From an uncultured Pelagibacteraceae bacterium (GTDB lineage Bacteria > Pseudomonadota > Alphaproteobacteria > Pelagibacterales > Pelagibacteraceae): a stretch of 64,000 bases of DNA. The DNA lies in contig CACDEB010000001.1 of assembly GCA_902551755.1 (NCBI GenBank), positions 50,001 through 114,000 on the forward strand, given 5' to 3'. Made by a program: the position numbers and the translations under genes. This document shows positions 30,975 to 40,379 of this stretch, piece by piece; positions within the stretch are counted from its first letter, which is position 1; every line of letters starts with the position of its first letter. Below the pieces are notes generated by a model, which saw nothing but the letters and a program-made list of their open reading frames with translations, ran no database searches and was not told where the DNA came from.

Positions 30975-32702
30975 ATGGAAATATTTAAAAGTGTAAAAAC
31001 TGAGGCTTCAAAGGAATTCGAGAAACTATTAGATACCCAATTTTCAAAAACCCAAAGCCTAGTTGAAGGCAAGATAATTGAGGGTGTGATAACTAAAGTT
31101 ACAGAAAAATTTGTCTTTTTAGATTGTGGCCTAAAATCAGAACCAATAATAGATATTAACGAGTTAAAAACGATTGGTCTTGAAAAAAAAATTACGATTG
31201 GAGGAAAAATTCCTGTTTTATTAGAAAGGCTTGAAGATAGGAACGGTGAGATTGTTGTTTCAGCAAGTAAAGCTCAAAAAATAAAAGGTTGGGATATTTT
31301 AGTAGACGCATTTGAAAAAAATGAACCAATTATTGGCAAAATTACAAGTAAGTGTAAAGGTGGGGTAATAGTTGAGCACCTTGATACAGGATCCTTGATG
31401 TTTTGTCCTGGATCTCAAATTTCCGATACACCTTTAAAGGACATCTCTCACTTAATGAATGAACCTCAAAAATTTGCTTTGATCAAAATGGATAAAGTGA
31501 GAGGTAATGCATGTGTATCAAGACGTCAAATAATATCATCAAATAAAAAAGAAGATAAGGCAAAAATTATTGAAAAGTATAAAGTTGGGGACATTATTAA
31601 AGATGCAATAGTAAAAGGATATAGTTCTTTTGGATGTTTTTTTAATGTAAACAACGAAATCGATTGCCTTGTGCATTTACAAGAAATCAGTTATTCGAGA
31701 GTAAATCATCCTGAAGAAATTTTCACAATTGGTGACAAACATGATTTGTTAGTTATCTCTGTAGACAAAGAAAAATTACAAGTGGGTTGTTCAATTAAAC
31801 AACTATCGCCCGACCCATTTGAAAAAATAACTAATTATGAATTAAATAAGAAATATGAAGTAAAAGTAATAAAATTAATGGACTTTGGTGCATTCTGCGA
31901 ATTAGAACCTGGTTTAACAAGCTTACTTCATTCAAGTGAAATAAGCTGGACAAAAAAAAACGTGTCTCCAAAAAAAGCATTTAAAGTGGGAGACAAAATT
32001 ACGTGCGTTATAACTGAGATTGATAAAGAAAAAAGAAGAATTGCAATATCTCACAAGCTAACGATGGATAATCCTATTAAAGTATTAAGTAAAAAAAATC
32101 CAGTTGGAAGTATTATTGAAGGCATAGTCAGTAGTTCGAATGACTATGCGCTTTACATAAAACTTAATGGATATGATATAGATGCTTTTTTACATTGTAA
32201 CGATCTAAGTTATTCAAAAGATCCGGAGACTGAATTAAAAAATTATAAGATTGGAGACAAAATAAAAGTTAAAATCTTAGAAATTAAAGAAGATCAGCAA
32301 AAAATAAGAGTTGGACTAAAACAAACTCAAAAAGATCCGTTTGATTACTTTAAAGATAAGAAAATTAATGACACGATTACTGTAAAAATAATATCATCTG
32401 ACAACAAAGGTCTAATCGTTCAGCCCGAGGGTTGTGAACTAAATGTTTTAATTAAAAAATCCCAAATAGCTGTGAATGCAAGTGACGCTCGTCCATCGAG
32501 ATTTGTTGGTGGTGAACGAATTGACTCGGCAATAGCTGAACTGAATTTTGAAAAAAGAAAAGTATCTTTAAGTATTAAACTTCTTGAAGAAATTCAAAAA
32601 AAAGAAGCTCTGGATAAATACGGTGCTGAAGGCTCTGGGAAAAACCTACCCTTTTCAACTTTATCTGATAAACTTAAAAAAAAAGATAAAGAAAAAAAAT
32701 AG
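30975..32702 (+). CDS. rpsA: 30S ribosomal protein S1
   Basis: Tandem S1 repeats, VKVIKLMDFGAFCELEPGLTSLLHSSEISW. Confidence 0.95.
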   Translation: MEIFKSVKTEASKEFEKLLDTQFSKTQSLVEGKIIEGVITKVTEKFVFLDCGLKSEPIIDINELKTIGLEKKITIGGKIPVLLERLEDRNGEIVVSASKAQKIKGWDILVDAFEKNEPIIGKITSKCKGGVIVEHLDTGSLMFCPGSQISDTPLKDISHLMNEPQKFALIKMDKVRGNACVSRRQIISSNKKEDKAKIIEKYKVGDIIKDAIVKGYSSFGCFFNVNNEIDCLVHLQEISYSRVNHPEEIFTIGDKHDLLVISVDKEKLQVGCSIKQLSPDPFEKITNYELNKKYEVKVIKLMDFGAFCELEPGLTSLLHSSEISWTKKNVSPKKAFKVGDKITCVITEIDKEKRRIAISHKLTMDNPIKVLSKKNPVGSIIEGIVSSSNDYALYIKLNGYDIDAFLHCNDLSYSKDPETELKNYKIGDKIKVKILEIKEDQQKIRVGLKQTQKDPFDYFKDKKINDTITVKIISSDNKGLIVQPEGCELNVLIKKSQIAVNASDARPSRFVGGERIDSAIAELNFEKRKVSLSIKLLEEIQKKEALDKYGAEGSGKNLPFSTLSDKLKKKDKEKK

Positions 32703-32714
32703 GTAAAAAATAAA

Positions 32715-33002
32715 TTGCCGATAACTAAGTCAGAATTAGTAAAACAGCTGTCTAAAAATTACCCTAATCTCCTCAAAAAGGATCTAGAGAAATTTTTTGA
32801 TATATTCATAGATGAAATTAAGTTGGCTCTTAAAAATGATGAAAGGGTTGAGCTTCGTGGGTGGGGTGTTTTTTCAACCAAAAATCAAAAAAGCAAAACC
32901 TCAAGAAATCCAAAAACTGGAGAGAAAGTTATAGTCAATGAAAAAAAAAGTATAAATTTCAAAATGTCAAAAGATTTATTTAGCGAGATAAATAATGAAT
33001 AA
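32715..33002 (+). CDS. ihfB: Integration host factor beta-like (TTG start)
   Basis: ELRGWGVFSTKNQKSKTSRNPKTGEKV. Confidence 0.9.
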   Translation: MPITKSELVKQLSKNYPNLLKKDLEKFFDIFIDEIKLALKNDERVELRGWGVFSTKNQKSKTSRNPKTGEKVIVNEKKSINFKMSKDLFSEINNE

Positions 33003-33666
33003 AAAAAAAATATTCATCGCTGTGGATACCAATAAAATCTCTATAGCAAAAAGAATTATAAGAGATACACAAACAAATAAAATTAAGATTGGTTACAAGT
33101 TTGGACTTGAATTTTTTTACTCAAAGGAGGGCAGGAAATTTATTTCAAGATTAAAAAATCAAACGATTTTTTTAGATTTAAAGCTCAATGATATTCCAAA
33201 TACTGTAAGATCAGCTATGAAATCTTTAAAGGATCTAAAAATCTCTTATTTAACTGTTCATCTAAGCTCGGGATTGAGCGCTTTAAAAGCTTTAAAAAAA
33301 GAGAGTAAAAATATAAAAATAGTTGGAGTAACTACTTTGACCTCATTAAATAATAAAAATTTAAAAGAAATTGGATATAATAAAAAAGTAAATGAGCTTG
33401 TTCTGCATCAAGCCAAACTCGCCGCAAAAGCAAAATTAGATGCGATAGTTTGTAGTGGACATGAAATAAGATTAGTAAAAAAAGTGTTTAAAAAGGAAGT
33501 AATTACACCTGGAATTAAAATAAACAATACAAAAAATGATCAAAAAAGAGTTATGAAACCTAAAGATGCTTTTGCTGCTGGAAGCGATTGGTTGGTAATT
33601 GGAAGATCAATTACTAATGGGAATATTAAAAAGAATATCAAATATTTTTTAGAAAATTGTTTATAA
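32995..33666 (+). CDS. pyrF: Orotidine 5'-phosphate decarboxylase
   Basis: FLDLKLNDIPNTV, TPGIK...DQKRVMKPKDAFAAGSDWLVIGRSIT. Confidence 0.93.
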   Translation: MNKKKIFIAVDTNKISIAKRIIRDTQTNKIKIGYKFGLEFFYSKEGRKFISRLKNQTIFLDLKLNDIPNTVRSAMKSLKDLKISYLTVHLSSGLSALKALKKESKNIKIVGVTTLTSLNNKNLKEIGYNKKVNELVLHQAKLAAKAKLDAIVCSGHEIRLVKKVFKKEVITPGIKINNTKNDQKRVMKPKDAFAAGSDWLVIGRSITNGNIKKNIKYFLENCL

Positions 33667-33669
33667 GAG

Positions 33670-34290
33670 ATGCATGCAAAAATTTGTGGGGTAAAGGACA
33701 TAAAAACATTAAAGTTTCTTATTTCACATAAATATCCACCTAAATATATCGGTTTTATTTGCAACTATCCAAAATCTCATAGAAATCTAAGGATAAAGGA
33801 TTTGAAAAGTTTAAATAATATAAAGAAGAGAAAGTCGAATTTTGTAGCAGTTCTTGTCTCACCTAAATTGGAATTTTTAAAAAAAATCTCAAAGATTAAA
33901 TTTGATTTTTTTCAACTTTATAATGTCAGTCCAAAAAAAACTCTTCAAATTAAAAAAAGATTTAAAAAAAAAATAATTTCAGCTATCCAAATAAATAAAA
34001 AGATAGACGTAAATAATTATAAGAAATATTTAAATATCGCTGATATTATTTTGTTTGATAGTAAAGGTTATGAAAAATCAATGGCATTCGATCATACATT
34101 CTTAAAAGGAGTTCCAAAAAGTATTAATAGAATGCTAGCAGGTGATATTAAATATAATCAAAATCTTGATAAATTAGCAAAAATAACTGATATTATAGAT
34201 ATATCTGGTGGTTTAGAAACCTATAAAAATAAAGATATTTCAAAAATTAATGTTTTTTTAAAAAATATAAATAAAGTTAGGCGCAAATGA
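33670..34290 (+). CDS. trpF: Phosphoribosylanthranilate isomerase-like (divergent)
   Basis: KICGVKD, YPKSHR, LFDSKG; operon position before trpB. Confidence 0.75.
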   Translation: MHAKICGVKDIKTLKFLISHKYPPKYIGFICNYPKSHRNLRIKDLKSLNNIKKRKSNFVAVLVSPKLEFLKKISKIKFDFFQLYNVSPKKTLQIKKRFKKKIISAIQINKKIDVNNYKKYLNIADIILFDSKGYEKSMAFDHTFLKGVPKSINRMLAGDIKYNQNLDKLAKITDIIDISGGLETYKNKDISKINVFLKNINKVRRK

Positions 34291-35522
34291 AAATTAAAAA
34301 AAAATTATCTTTAATAGATCAGCACGATAAAAACGGTTTTTGGGGAGGAAAATTTGGTGGTAGTTTTGTTCCTGAAACATTAAAAAAACCGATTGAGGAT
34401 CTTACTTTAGTTTTTGAAAAACTTAGAAAAAACAAAAATTTTATAAAAAAACGAGATCATTATTTTAAAAACTATATTGGTTCTCCAACTTCTTTTGTTA
34501 AACTCGATAATCTTACAGACCATTTGAATGGGGCTCAAATTTGGACAAAAATAGTTTCAGAAGCCAATGGTGGAGCACATAAAATTTACAATGCCACTGT
34601 CCATGCGCTTATTTGTAAAAGCATGGGTAAAAAATATATAATAGGTGATACTGGTGCAGGTTATGCAGGAAAAATGTTAAGTATGGCAGCTAAAAAATTT
34701 GGACTTAAATGTAAAATTTTCATGGGTGCAAAAGACATTAAGAGACAAAAACCTAATTGCGATGCTATGAGAAAAAATGGTGCAGAAATAATTCCTGTTT
34801 ATACAGGGAGTCAGACATTAATAGATGCAGTGAGTGAATGTATGAGGTATTGGGTATCGAACTGTGACACAACACATATGTGTGTTGGATCAACTGTAGG
34901 GCCAAATATATTTGTTAAGATTTGTGGATGGAGTACTTCACAGATTTCAAGGGAACTTAAACAACAGCTTTGCGAACAATTTGGTGAAATTCCAAAAAAA
35001 ATGAAATTGTATAACTGTGTTGGCGGAGGAAGCTCGAGCTTTGGTTTTTGGAATGAATTTATTAAATACGATAAAAAACAAATTGAACTTATTGGGGTGG
35101 AAGCTGGTGGACCATATAGATCAAATAAGCATGCAGCACCACTTACAAATAATTGCAAAATTGGCATTTTGCATGGAGCTATGCAATATGTAGTGCAGAA
35201 TAAAGATGGTCAAATAGAGGAAACGGAGTCAATTTCTGCTGGTTTAGATTATAGTGGTGTTTCGCCCTTACACTGTTATTTGAAAGATTCGAAAAGAGCC
35301 AGATACGTATCAGCTAGTGATGAAGAGGCTTTAAATGCTTACAAATTAGTAACAAAATTTGAGAACATTAATCCAAGCTTAGAACCATGTCATGCATTTG
35401 CAATAGCTTGCAAAGAAGCAAAAAAATTAAGCAGAGATACAATTATAATCGTAAACTCTTGTGGTGATGCAATTAAAGATAGAGATATAATTAAAGACAG
35501 ATTAGGTAAAAGATATGTCTAA
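34287..35522 (+). CDS. trpB: Tryptophan synthase beta chain-like (divergent active-site motifs)
   Basis: GAHKI lysine, TGAG, CVGGGSS, SISAGLDY; trpF-B-A context. Confidence 0.8.
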   Translation: MKIKKKLSLIDQHDKNGFWGGKFGGSFVPETLKKPIEDLTLVFEKLRKNKNFIKKRDHYFKNYIGSPTSFVKLDNLTDHLNGAQIWTKIVSEANGGAHKIYNATVHALICKSMGKKYIIGDTGAGYAGKMLSMAAKKFGLKCKIFMGAKDIKRQKPNCDAMRKNGAEIIPVYTGSQTLIDAVSECMRYWVSNCDTTHMCVGSTVGPNIFVKICGWSTSQISRELKQQLCEQFGEIPKKMKLYNCVGGGSSSFGFWNEFIKYDKKQIELIGVEAGGPYRSNKHAAPLTNNCKIGILHGAMQYVVQNKDGQIEETESISAGLDYSGVSPLHCYLKDSKRARYVSASDEEALNAYKLVTKFENINPSLEPCHAFAIACKEAKKLSRDTIIIVNSCGDAIKDRDIIKDRLGKRYV

Positions 35523-36315
35523 CTTGATCAATTTATCTTTTAAGAATGCAAAATCTGAAAACAGGCCTGCTTTACTTACTTTTACAGTAGCGGGTGATAA
35601 TACCAAAAAAAAATCTTTAGAAATATTAAAATCAATTTCAAATTCAGCTGATATTTGTGAGCTAGGATTTCCACATAATACTCCAATTGGAGATGGTGGA
35701 CAAATACAAACAAGCTCTTATCGAGCAATTAAAAATGGAATTACAATGAGTGGTGTTTTTGAAATTATAAAAAAATTTAAAAATAGCAACTTGAGCAAGC
35801 CTGTTATTTTGATGGGCTATTACAATATGATTTACCAATATGGTGAAAATAAATTTATTCAAAGATCTAAAAATTCTGGAGTAGATGGAGTAATAGTAGT
35901 TGATTTGCCTTGGCCTGAAAATAAACCTTTTGCGAAAAAATGTAAAAAAAAAAAAATTAGTTTCATTCAGTTAATTTCCCCAACAACTTCTTTAAAAAGA
36001 GCAAAAAAAATTATTAAAGACTCACATGACATGGTTTATTACATTAGTATGTTGTCGACTACTGGTGGAAAATTAAAAGTTTCGACAAAAAAAATTATGA
36101 AAAACTACAGAAAAATAAAAAAAATAGATCCAAAAAAAAACTATGTTATTGGGTTTGGAATTACAGAAAAAACAATATCTGGGCTTAAAAATGCTGACGG
36201 CTTAGTAGTTGGAAGTGCTATTTGTAAGAAAATCACAGAAAGTATTAATAGAGGACAAAATCCTGTCATAAATGCAAGCAATATGGTAAAAAAACTTAAA
36301 ACGAAATTAATATGA
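35515..36315 (+). CDS. trpA: Tryptophan synthase alpha chain-like (divergent)
   Basis: ELGFPHNTPIGDGGQIQ, VILMGYYN, YGENKFI, VGFGI, VVGSAI. Confidence 0.8.
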   Translation: MSNLINLSFKNAKSENRPALLTFTVAGDNTKKKSLEILKSISNSADICELGFPHNTPIGDGGQIQTSSYRAIKNGITMSGVFEIIKKFKNSNLSKPVILMGYYNMIYQYGENKFIQRSKNSGVDGVIVVDLPWPENKPFAKKCKKKKISFIQLISPTTSLKRAKKIIKDSHDMVYYISMLSTTGGKLKVSTKKIMKNYRKIKKIDPKKNYVIGFGITEKTISGLKNADGLVVGSAICKKITESINRGQNPVINASNMVKKLKTKLI

Positions 36316-37241
36316 ATTGGTTAAAAAAAACTCTTAGATTTGGTGAAAAGATAAAGCAGTTATTAAAAAAAAGACCATCAAAGAGTGATATAGAAAATAG
36401 TGATTGGACTTCATGTTGCAAAGGTCCAGTTTTGAAAAAAGATTTAGAGGAAAATTTATGGGTCTGTAATGCGTGTGGAAAACATCATCGTATAAATTGT
36501 ATTCAAAGATTTGATATAATTTTTGGTAAAAACAATTATGAAGTATTAAAAACACCAATACCAGCCGATGATCCTTTAGAATTTGAAGACTCTTCTCCAT
36601 ATATAAAGAAGTTAAATTCTGCGAGGAAAAAAACACATCAAGATTGTGCAGTTATGATTGCTAAAGGTAAAATTGGAAATGTAGATGCCGTAGTTGGTGC
36701 AATCAACTTTGCTTTCATGGGTGGTTCAATAGCAACAAGTGAAGGTGAAGCAATTATTTTTGGTATTCAAAAAGCTGTTGAAGAAAAAAAACCTTTTGTG
36801 ATTTTTACTTGTGGTGGTGGTCAAAGAATGCATGAAAGTCCCCTAGCCCTTGCACAAATGACGAGAACAACTATGGCCATTAATGATTTAAAAGAAAATA
36901 AATTACCTTACATAGTGTGTCTCACAGATCCAACTGCTGGAGGGATCACAGCTTCTTTTGCAATGCTTGGAGACATTCAAATATCTGAGCCTGGAGCCTT
37001 GATTGCATTTGCAGGAAGAAGAGTTATAGAGGGAACAGTAAAAGAAGAATTGCCTGAAAATTTTCAAAAAGCTGAGCATGTTCTTGATTGTGGATTTGTA
37101 GATAACATAATACCTCGTAAAGATTTATCTAAAAAAATTAGCCAGGTATTATCTATATTGCTAAAGAAAAATTCTGAAGTAAATTCAGAGAATAATGAAC
37201 AAACTCCAGAATTTAATATCGGAACTAGAGAAGCATCATAA
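36312..37241 (+). CDS. accD: Acetyl-CoA carboxylase carboxyltransferase subunit beta
   Basis: FAFMGGSIAT, DPTAGGITASFAMLGD, EPGALIAFAGRRVIEGT. Confidence 0.9.
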   Translation: MNWLKKTLRFGEKIKQLLKKRPSKSDIENSDWTSCCKGPVLKKDLEENLWVCNACGKHHRINCIQRFDIIFGKNNYEVLKTPIPADDPLEFEDSSPYIKKLNSARKKTHQDCAVMIAKGKIGNVDAVVGAINFAFMGGSIATSEGEAIIFGIQKAVEEKKPFVIFTCGGGQRMHESPLALAQMTRTTMAINDLKENKLPYIVCLTDPTAGGITASFAMLGDIQISEPGALIAFAGRRVIEGTVKEELPENFQKAEHVLDCGFVDNIIPRKDLSKKISQVLSILLKKNSEVNSENNEQTPEFNIGTREAS

Positions 37242-38463
37242 AAAGAAATTAGACCTATCCCTGGGTCGAACTTTTAATCTTTTAAAAAAACTTGGAAACC
37301 CTCAAGACAAACTTAACAATATAGTTACTGTAGTAGGAACGAATGCAAAAGCAAGTATGTCATACAGTCTTAAGGCAATCCTTAATCAAGCTGGATTAAA
37401 GTGTAATATGTACACCTCACCACATCTTCAATCTTACACTGAACGTTTTGTATTTAATGATACTGAAATTGATGAAGAAAATCTTTTTAAATTATTAGAG
37501 GATACAGAAAAAGTCTTAGGAGATGATAATGCGACTGTTTTTGAAATACTTACATGTGCTTTTTTAAAATATGCGGAAAGCTTCAAAAACAATATCAATA
37601 TAATTGAAGCTGGATTATTTCATCAATTCGATAGTACCAATGTTTTCAAAAAAAATTTAATGACATTGATTGGTGTAATACATAATGATCATTTTCAATG
37701 GCTAGAAAACAAGAGTATTGATGGGGTTATATATGAAAAAACAAATAAGCTTTTAAACTCTAATATCTTTATAAACAAACAAGTAACTAATGAAATAAGA
37801 GAAAAAGTAGAGTTGTCTTTAAGACAAAATACATCAAACAAATATTTTTTTGGAAAAAACTTTAACATCTCAAGATCAGATAATAGTTTCATTCAATATC
37901 AAGATGATATTGGTGAATTAATATTGCCAGAACCCAATATTCTAGGAGACCATCAACTTTATAATATAAGTACTTCAATTGCAGCATCTAGGAAAATATT
38001 TAATGTTAAGGATCAGGATGTCAAATTAGGTATACAAAGTATCACTCTTAAAGGAAGATTGCAGGAAATTAAGTCAGGAAAACTCAAAAAGATTGCAGGT
38101 AATAACAGATTAGTAGTTGATGGAGGCCACAATATTTCAAGCAGTTATGTTATTGCAGATTGGATTAAAAACCAAACTCAAAAAGTTAATCTCGTTGTAG
38201 CCATGATGAAAGATAAAGAGCATAAAGAATTTATGAAGTCTTTTGAAGGTCTAGTAAACTCAATTACTATAATTGATATTCCTAATCAAGATGGAGGAAT
38301 TTCCAAAAAAGAATTAAAGGAAAAAATAAGCAATCTCAATTTTACATTAAAAATATCCGATAGTATCGATAGTGCAATTCGATCAAATTCAAAAGACATA
38401 AATGCTATTACCTTAGTGTGTGGATCGCTTTATTTAATTGGGGAAGTCTTAAATTTAAATTAA
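37195..38463 (+). CDS. folC: Folylpolyglutamate/dihydrofolate synthase-like (altered P-loop)
   Basis: LLKKLGNPQDKL, VVGTNAKAS, YTSPHLQSYTERF, VVDGGHN; accD-folC-trxA context. Confidence 0.85.
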   Translation: MNKLQNLISELEKHHKKKLDLSLGRTFNLLKKLGNPQDKLNNIVTVVGTNAKASMSYSLKAILNQAGLKCNMYTSPHLQSYTERFVFNDTEIDEENLFKLLEDTEKVLGDDNATVFEILTCAFLKYAESFKNNINIIEAGLFHQFDSTNVFKKNLMTLIGVIHNDHFQWLENKSIDGVIYEKTNKLLNSNIFINKQVTNEIREKVELSLRQNTSNKYFFGKNFNISRSDNSFIQYQDDIGELILPEPNILGDHQLYNISTSIAASRKIFNVKDQDVKLGIQSITLKGRLQEIKSGKLKKIAGNNRLVVDGGHNISSSYVIADWIKNQTQKVNLVVAMMKDKEHKEFMKSFEGLVNSITIIDIPNQDGGISKKELKEKISNLNFTLKISDSIDSAIRSNSKDINAITLVCGSLYLIGEVLNLN

Positions 38464-38777
38464 GTATTTTCTTTAATCCAAGAAACAATATTAGATTTAG
38501 TGGTTGCTCCAACTTTTGTTGCTTTTAATTCTCCTCCAGAAAATAGGAGCATAGTTGGTATACCTCTGATTCCGTATTTTGTTGGAGTGTTAGGTTCGTT
38601 ATCAATATTGTGTTTTGCAATTACAACATCAGACATCTCATTAGAAATTTCTTCTAAGATTGGTCCGATTTGTTTGCAAGGTCCACACCACTCTGCCCAG
38701 AAGTCAACTATAACTGGTTTGCCAGCTTTAATAACTTCTGCTTCAAAATTTTCATCTGTTACGTTTACAGTAGCCAT
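38460..38777 (-). CDS. trxA: Thioredoxin
   Basis: VDFWAEWCGPCKQIGPIL, GIRGIPTMLLF. Confidence 0.96.
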   Translation of the reverse strand: MATVNVTDENFEAEVIKAGKPVIVDFWAEWCGPCKQIGPILEEISNEMSDVVIAKHNIDNEPNTPTKYGIRGIPTMLLFSGGELKATKVGATTKSNIVSWIKENT

Positions 38778-38843
38778 AGTATTTATATATAAAGATTGGA
38801 TTTATATTCAAGCCCAAAATGATTAAAATTTATTTTATCCACA

Positions 38844-40325
38844 TTAAACATTTTGATATTTCTTCTCAATGGACATTACAAAATTATTTAGTTGGTCCAA
38901 AAATTTGAGATTTTTCTCGTCATTTTCATTGGAAAACTTATCTCTTAAATTGTCGCACTCAAAATAAAATTCTTTGCAAGTCCACCACTTCTCTTTTTTA
39001 TCACTAAGAATTCTCTTAGCTATATCTCGCTTCACCTGTTTTAAAATAGATTCGGGCAGAACATGTGGAGCTTCTTGAAATATTATTTTTTTACCAAATC
39101 CAACAAGTCTTTCATCCTCAAACTTATCCAGCAGTCTTAGTTTATCTGACCAAGATGCCTCGTGCCATTTTGAGAATAAATTTGTATCTTTGTTTGGAGT
39201 GAACTTTTTATATATACTCTCTTCTGGAAGTATATCCTCTTGAGATTTTGATTGTTCTTTTTCTTCAGCAATTTCTCTTAAAGCGGTTAATATATTTTCT
39301 GAAAACTTTTCGTTACTGTTTACTAATTCAGCTCTTTTTATCAGAATATTTTTATCTATTGCATTATAGGGTTCAACATCCATACCAAATTTTTTATCCA
39401 AAATTATAGGTGCTTTGTTTGATCTGATAGTTCTTAAAAATTTGGGTGATTTTTTCATCTCAGCTTTTAAATCATTGATCGACATTTTTAGAAGAGGCTC
39501 TACATCAACCCTTAAGTCGACTGCTTGACCCCACTGATATATTGGATGAGTACAAAATTTCGGGTGGAGAGGAGCACAAAGGTAAAGTCTTGATTTTCCA
39601 TAGAAATACTCATTCAAAGTAATAATCTTTTCTTTTTTAATAATTGTTTCTGTGTCTAGCTTATTTGCAGTTTTTAAAAAATCGTTCCAAGTTTCTGGCT
39701 GCTTTTTCTTAATTAAGCCTAATACTTTAAGTGTGAGCTCAGCATCAAAAATTGCACTATGAGCTCCGCTAGATTCAAAACCATTCATTCTTGCTAAAGA
39801 CTCTAATTTCATCACTGCGTTACCCTTCTCGTTAATTTCAGTGTTTAATATTTTATTATCAATAGCGAAAGCACCTCTTGCTATATTTAGTCCATCGTGT
39901 CTTTTGTTTGGTGATGCATTTGTAATATAGGGGTATCTTATACCCTTAAAAAACTCTTTTCTAATCATTTCATCATCAAAACCTATGTTTGACCATCCCA
40001 TGAAGATTGCGGGACTCCACTTTTTAAAAATTGCTTCAACTTGATTTAACATCTGATAATGGCTTAGGTTCGTTTTTGTTAGCAAATCTACGTTTGTTTT
40101 ATTAACGAGCAGAGCCATACACTGGGGTATTTCACCTTCGGGTAATCTACATCTTAGATTAAATCTATCTTTTTCTTTAAAGTTTTCATCTACCAATATT
40201 CCTCCAATTTCAATTATGCTGCCAAAATCAGTAGAAGAACTTGATGACTCAATATCCCAAATAACAATATTCAATTTTTTTCCTTTTAACTTAATGCTTT
40301 TTGTGAAGAGGATATGATCTCGCAT
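38844..40325 (-). CDS. Exodeoxyribonuclease I (SbcB-like)
   Basis: DEDD exonuclease motifs IVIWDIES, GWSNIGFDDEMIRKEFF, GAHSAIFDAELT. Confidence 0.85.
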   Translation of the reverse strand: MRDHILFTKSIKLKGKKLNIVIWDIESSSSSTDFGSIIEIGGILVDENFKEKDRFNLRCRLPEGEIPQCMALLVNKTNVDLLTKTNLSHYQMLNQVEAIFKKWSPAIFMGWSNIGFDDEMIRKEFFKGIRYPYITNASPNKRHDGLNIARGAFAIDNKILNTEINEKGNAVMKLESLARMNGFESSGAHSAIFDAELTLKVLGLIKKKQPETWNDFLKTANKLDTETIIKKEKIITLNEYFYGKSRLYLCAPLHPKFCTHPIYQWGQAVDLRVDVEPLLKMSINDLKAEMKKSPKFLRTIRSNKAPIILDKKFGMDVEPYNAIDKNILIKRAELVNSNEKFSENILTALREIAEEKEQSKSQEDILPEESIYKKFTPNKDTNLFSKWHEASWSDKLRLLDKFEDERLVGFGKKIIFQEAPHVLPESILKQVKRDIAKRILSDKKEKWWTCKEFYFECDNLRDKFSNENDEKNLKFLDQLNNFVMSIEKKYQNV

Positions 40326-40379
40326 CTAAACAAGTAGCAAGTAAATTTGTTAGTATATTAATTTAATAATTTGTCAATT

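Noticed and set aside
34811-35167. 118-aa - strand ORF
   Set aside because: Antisense to trpB, composition driven by the opposite coding frame.
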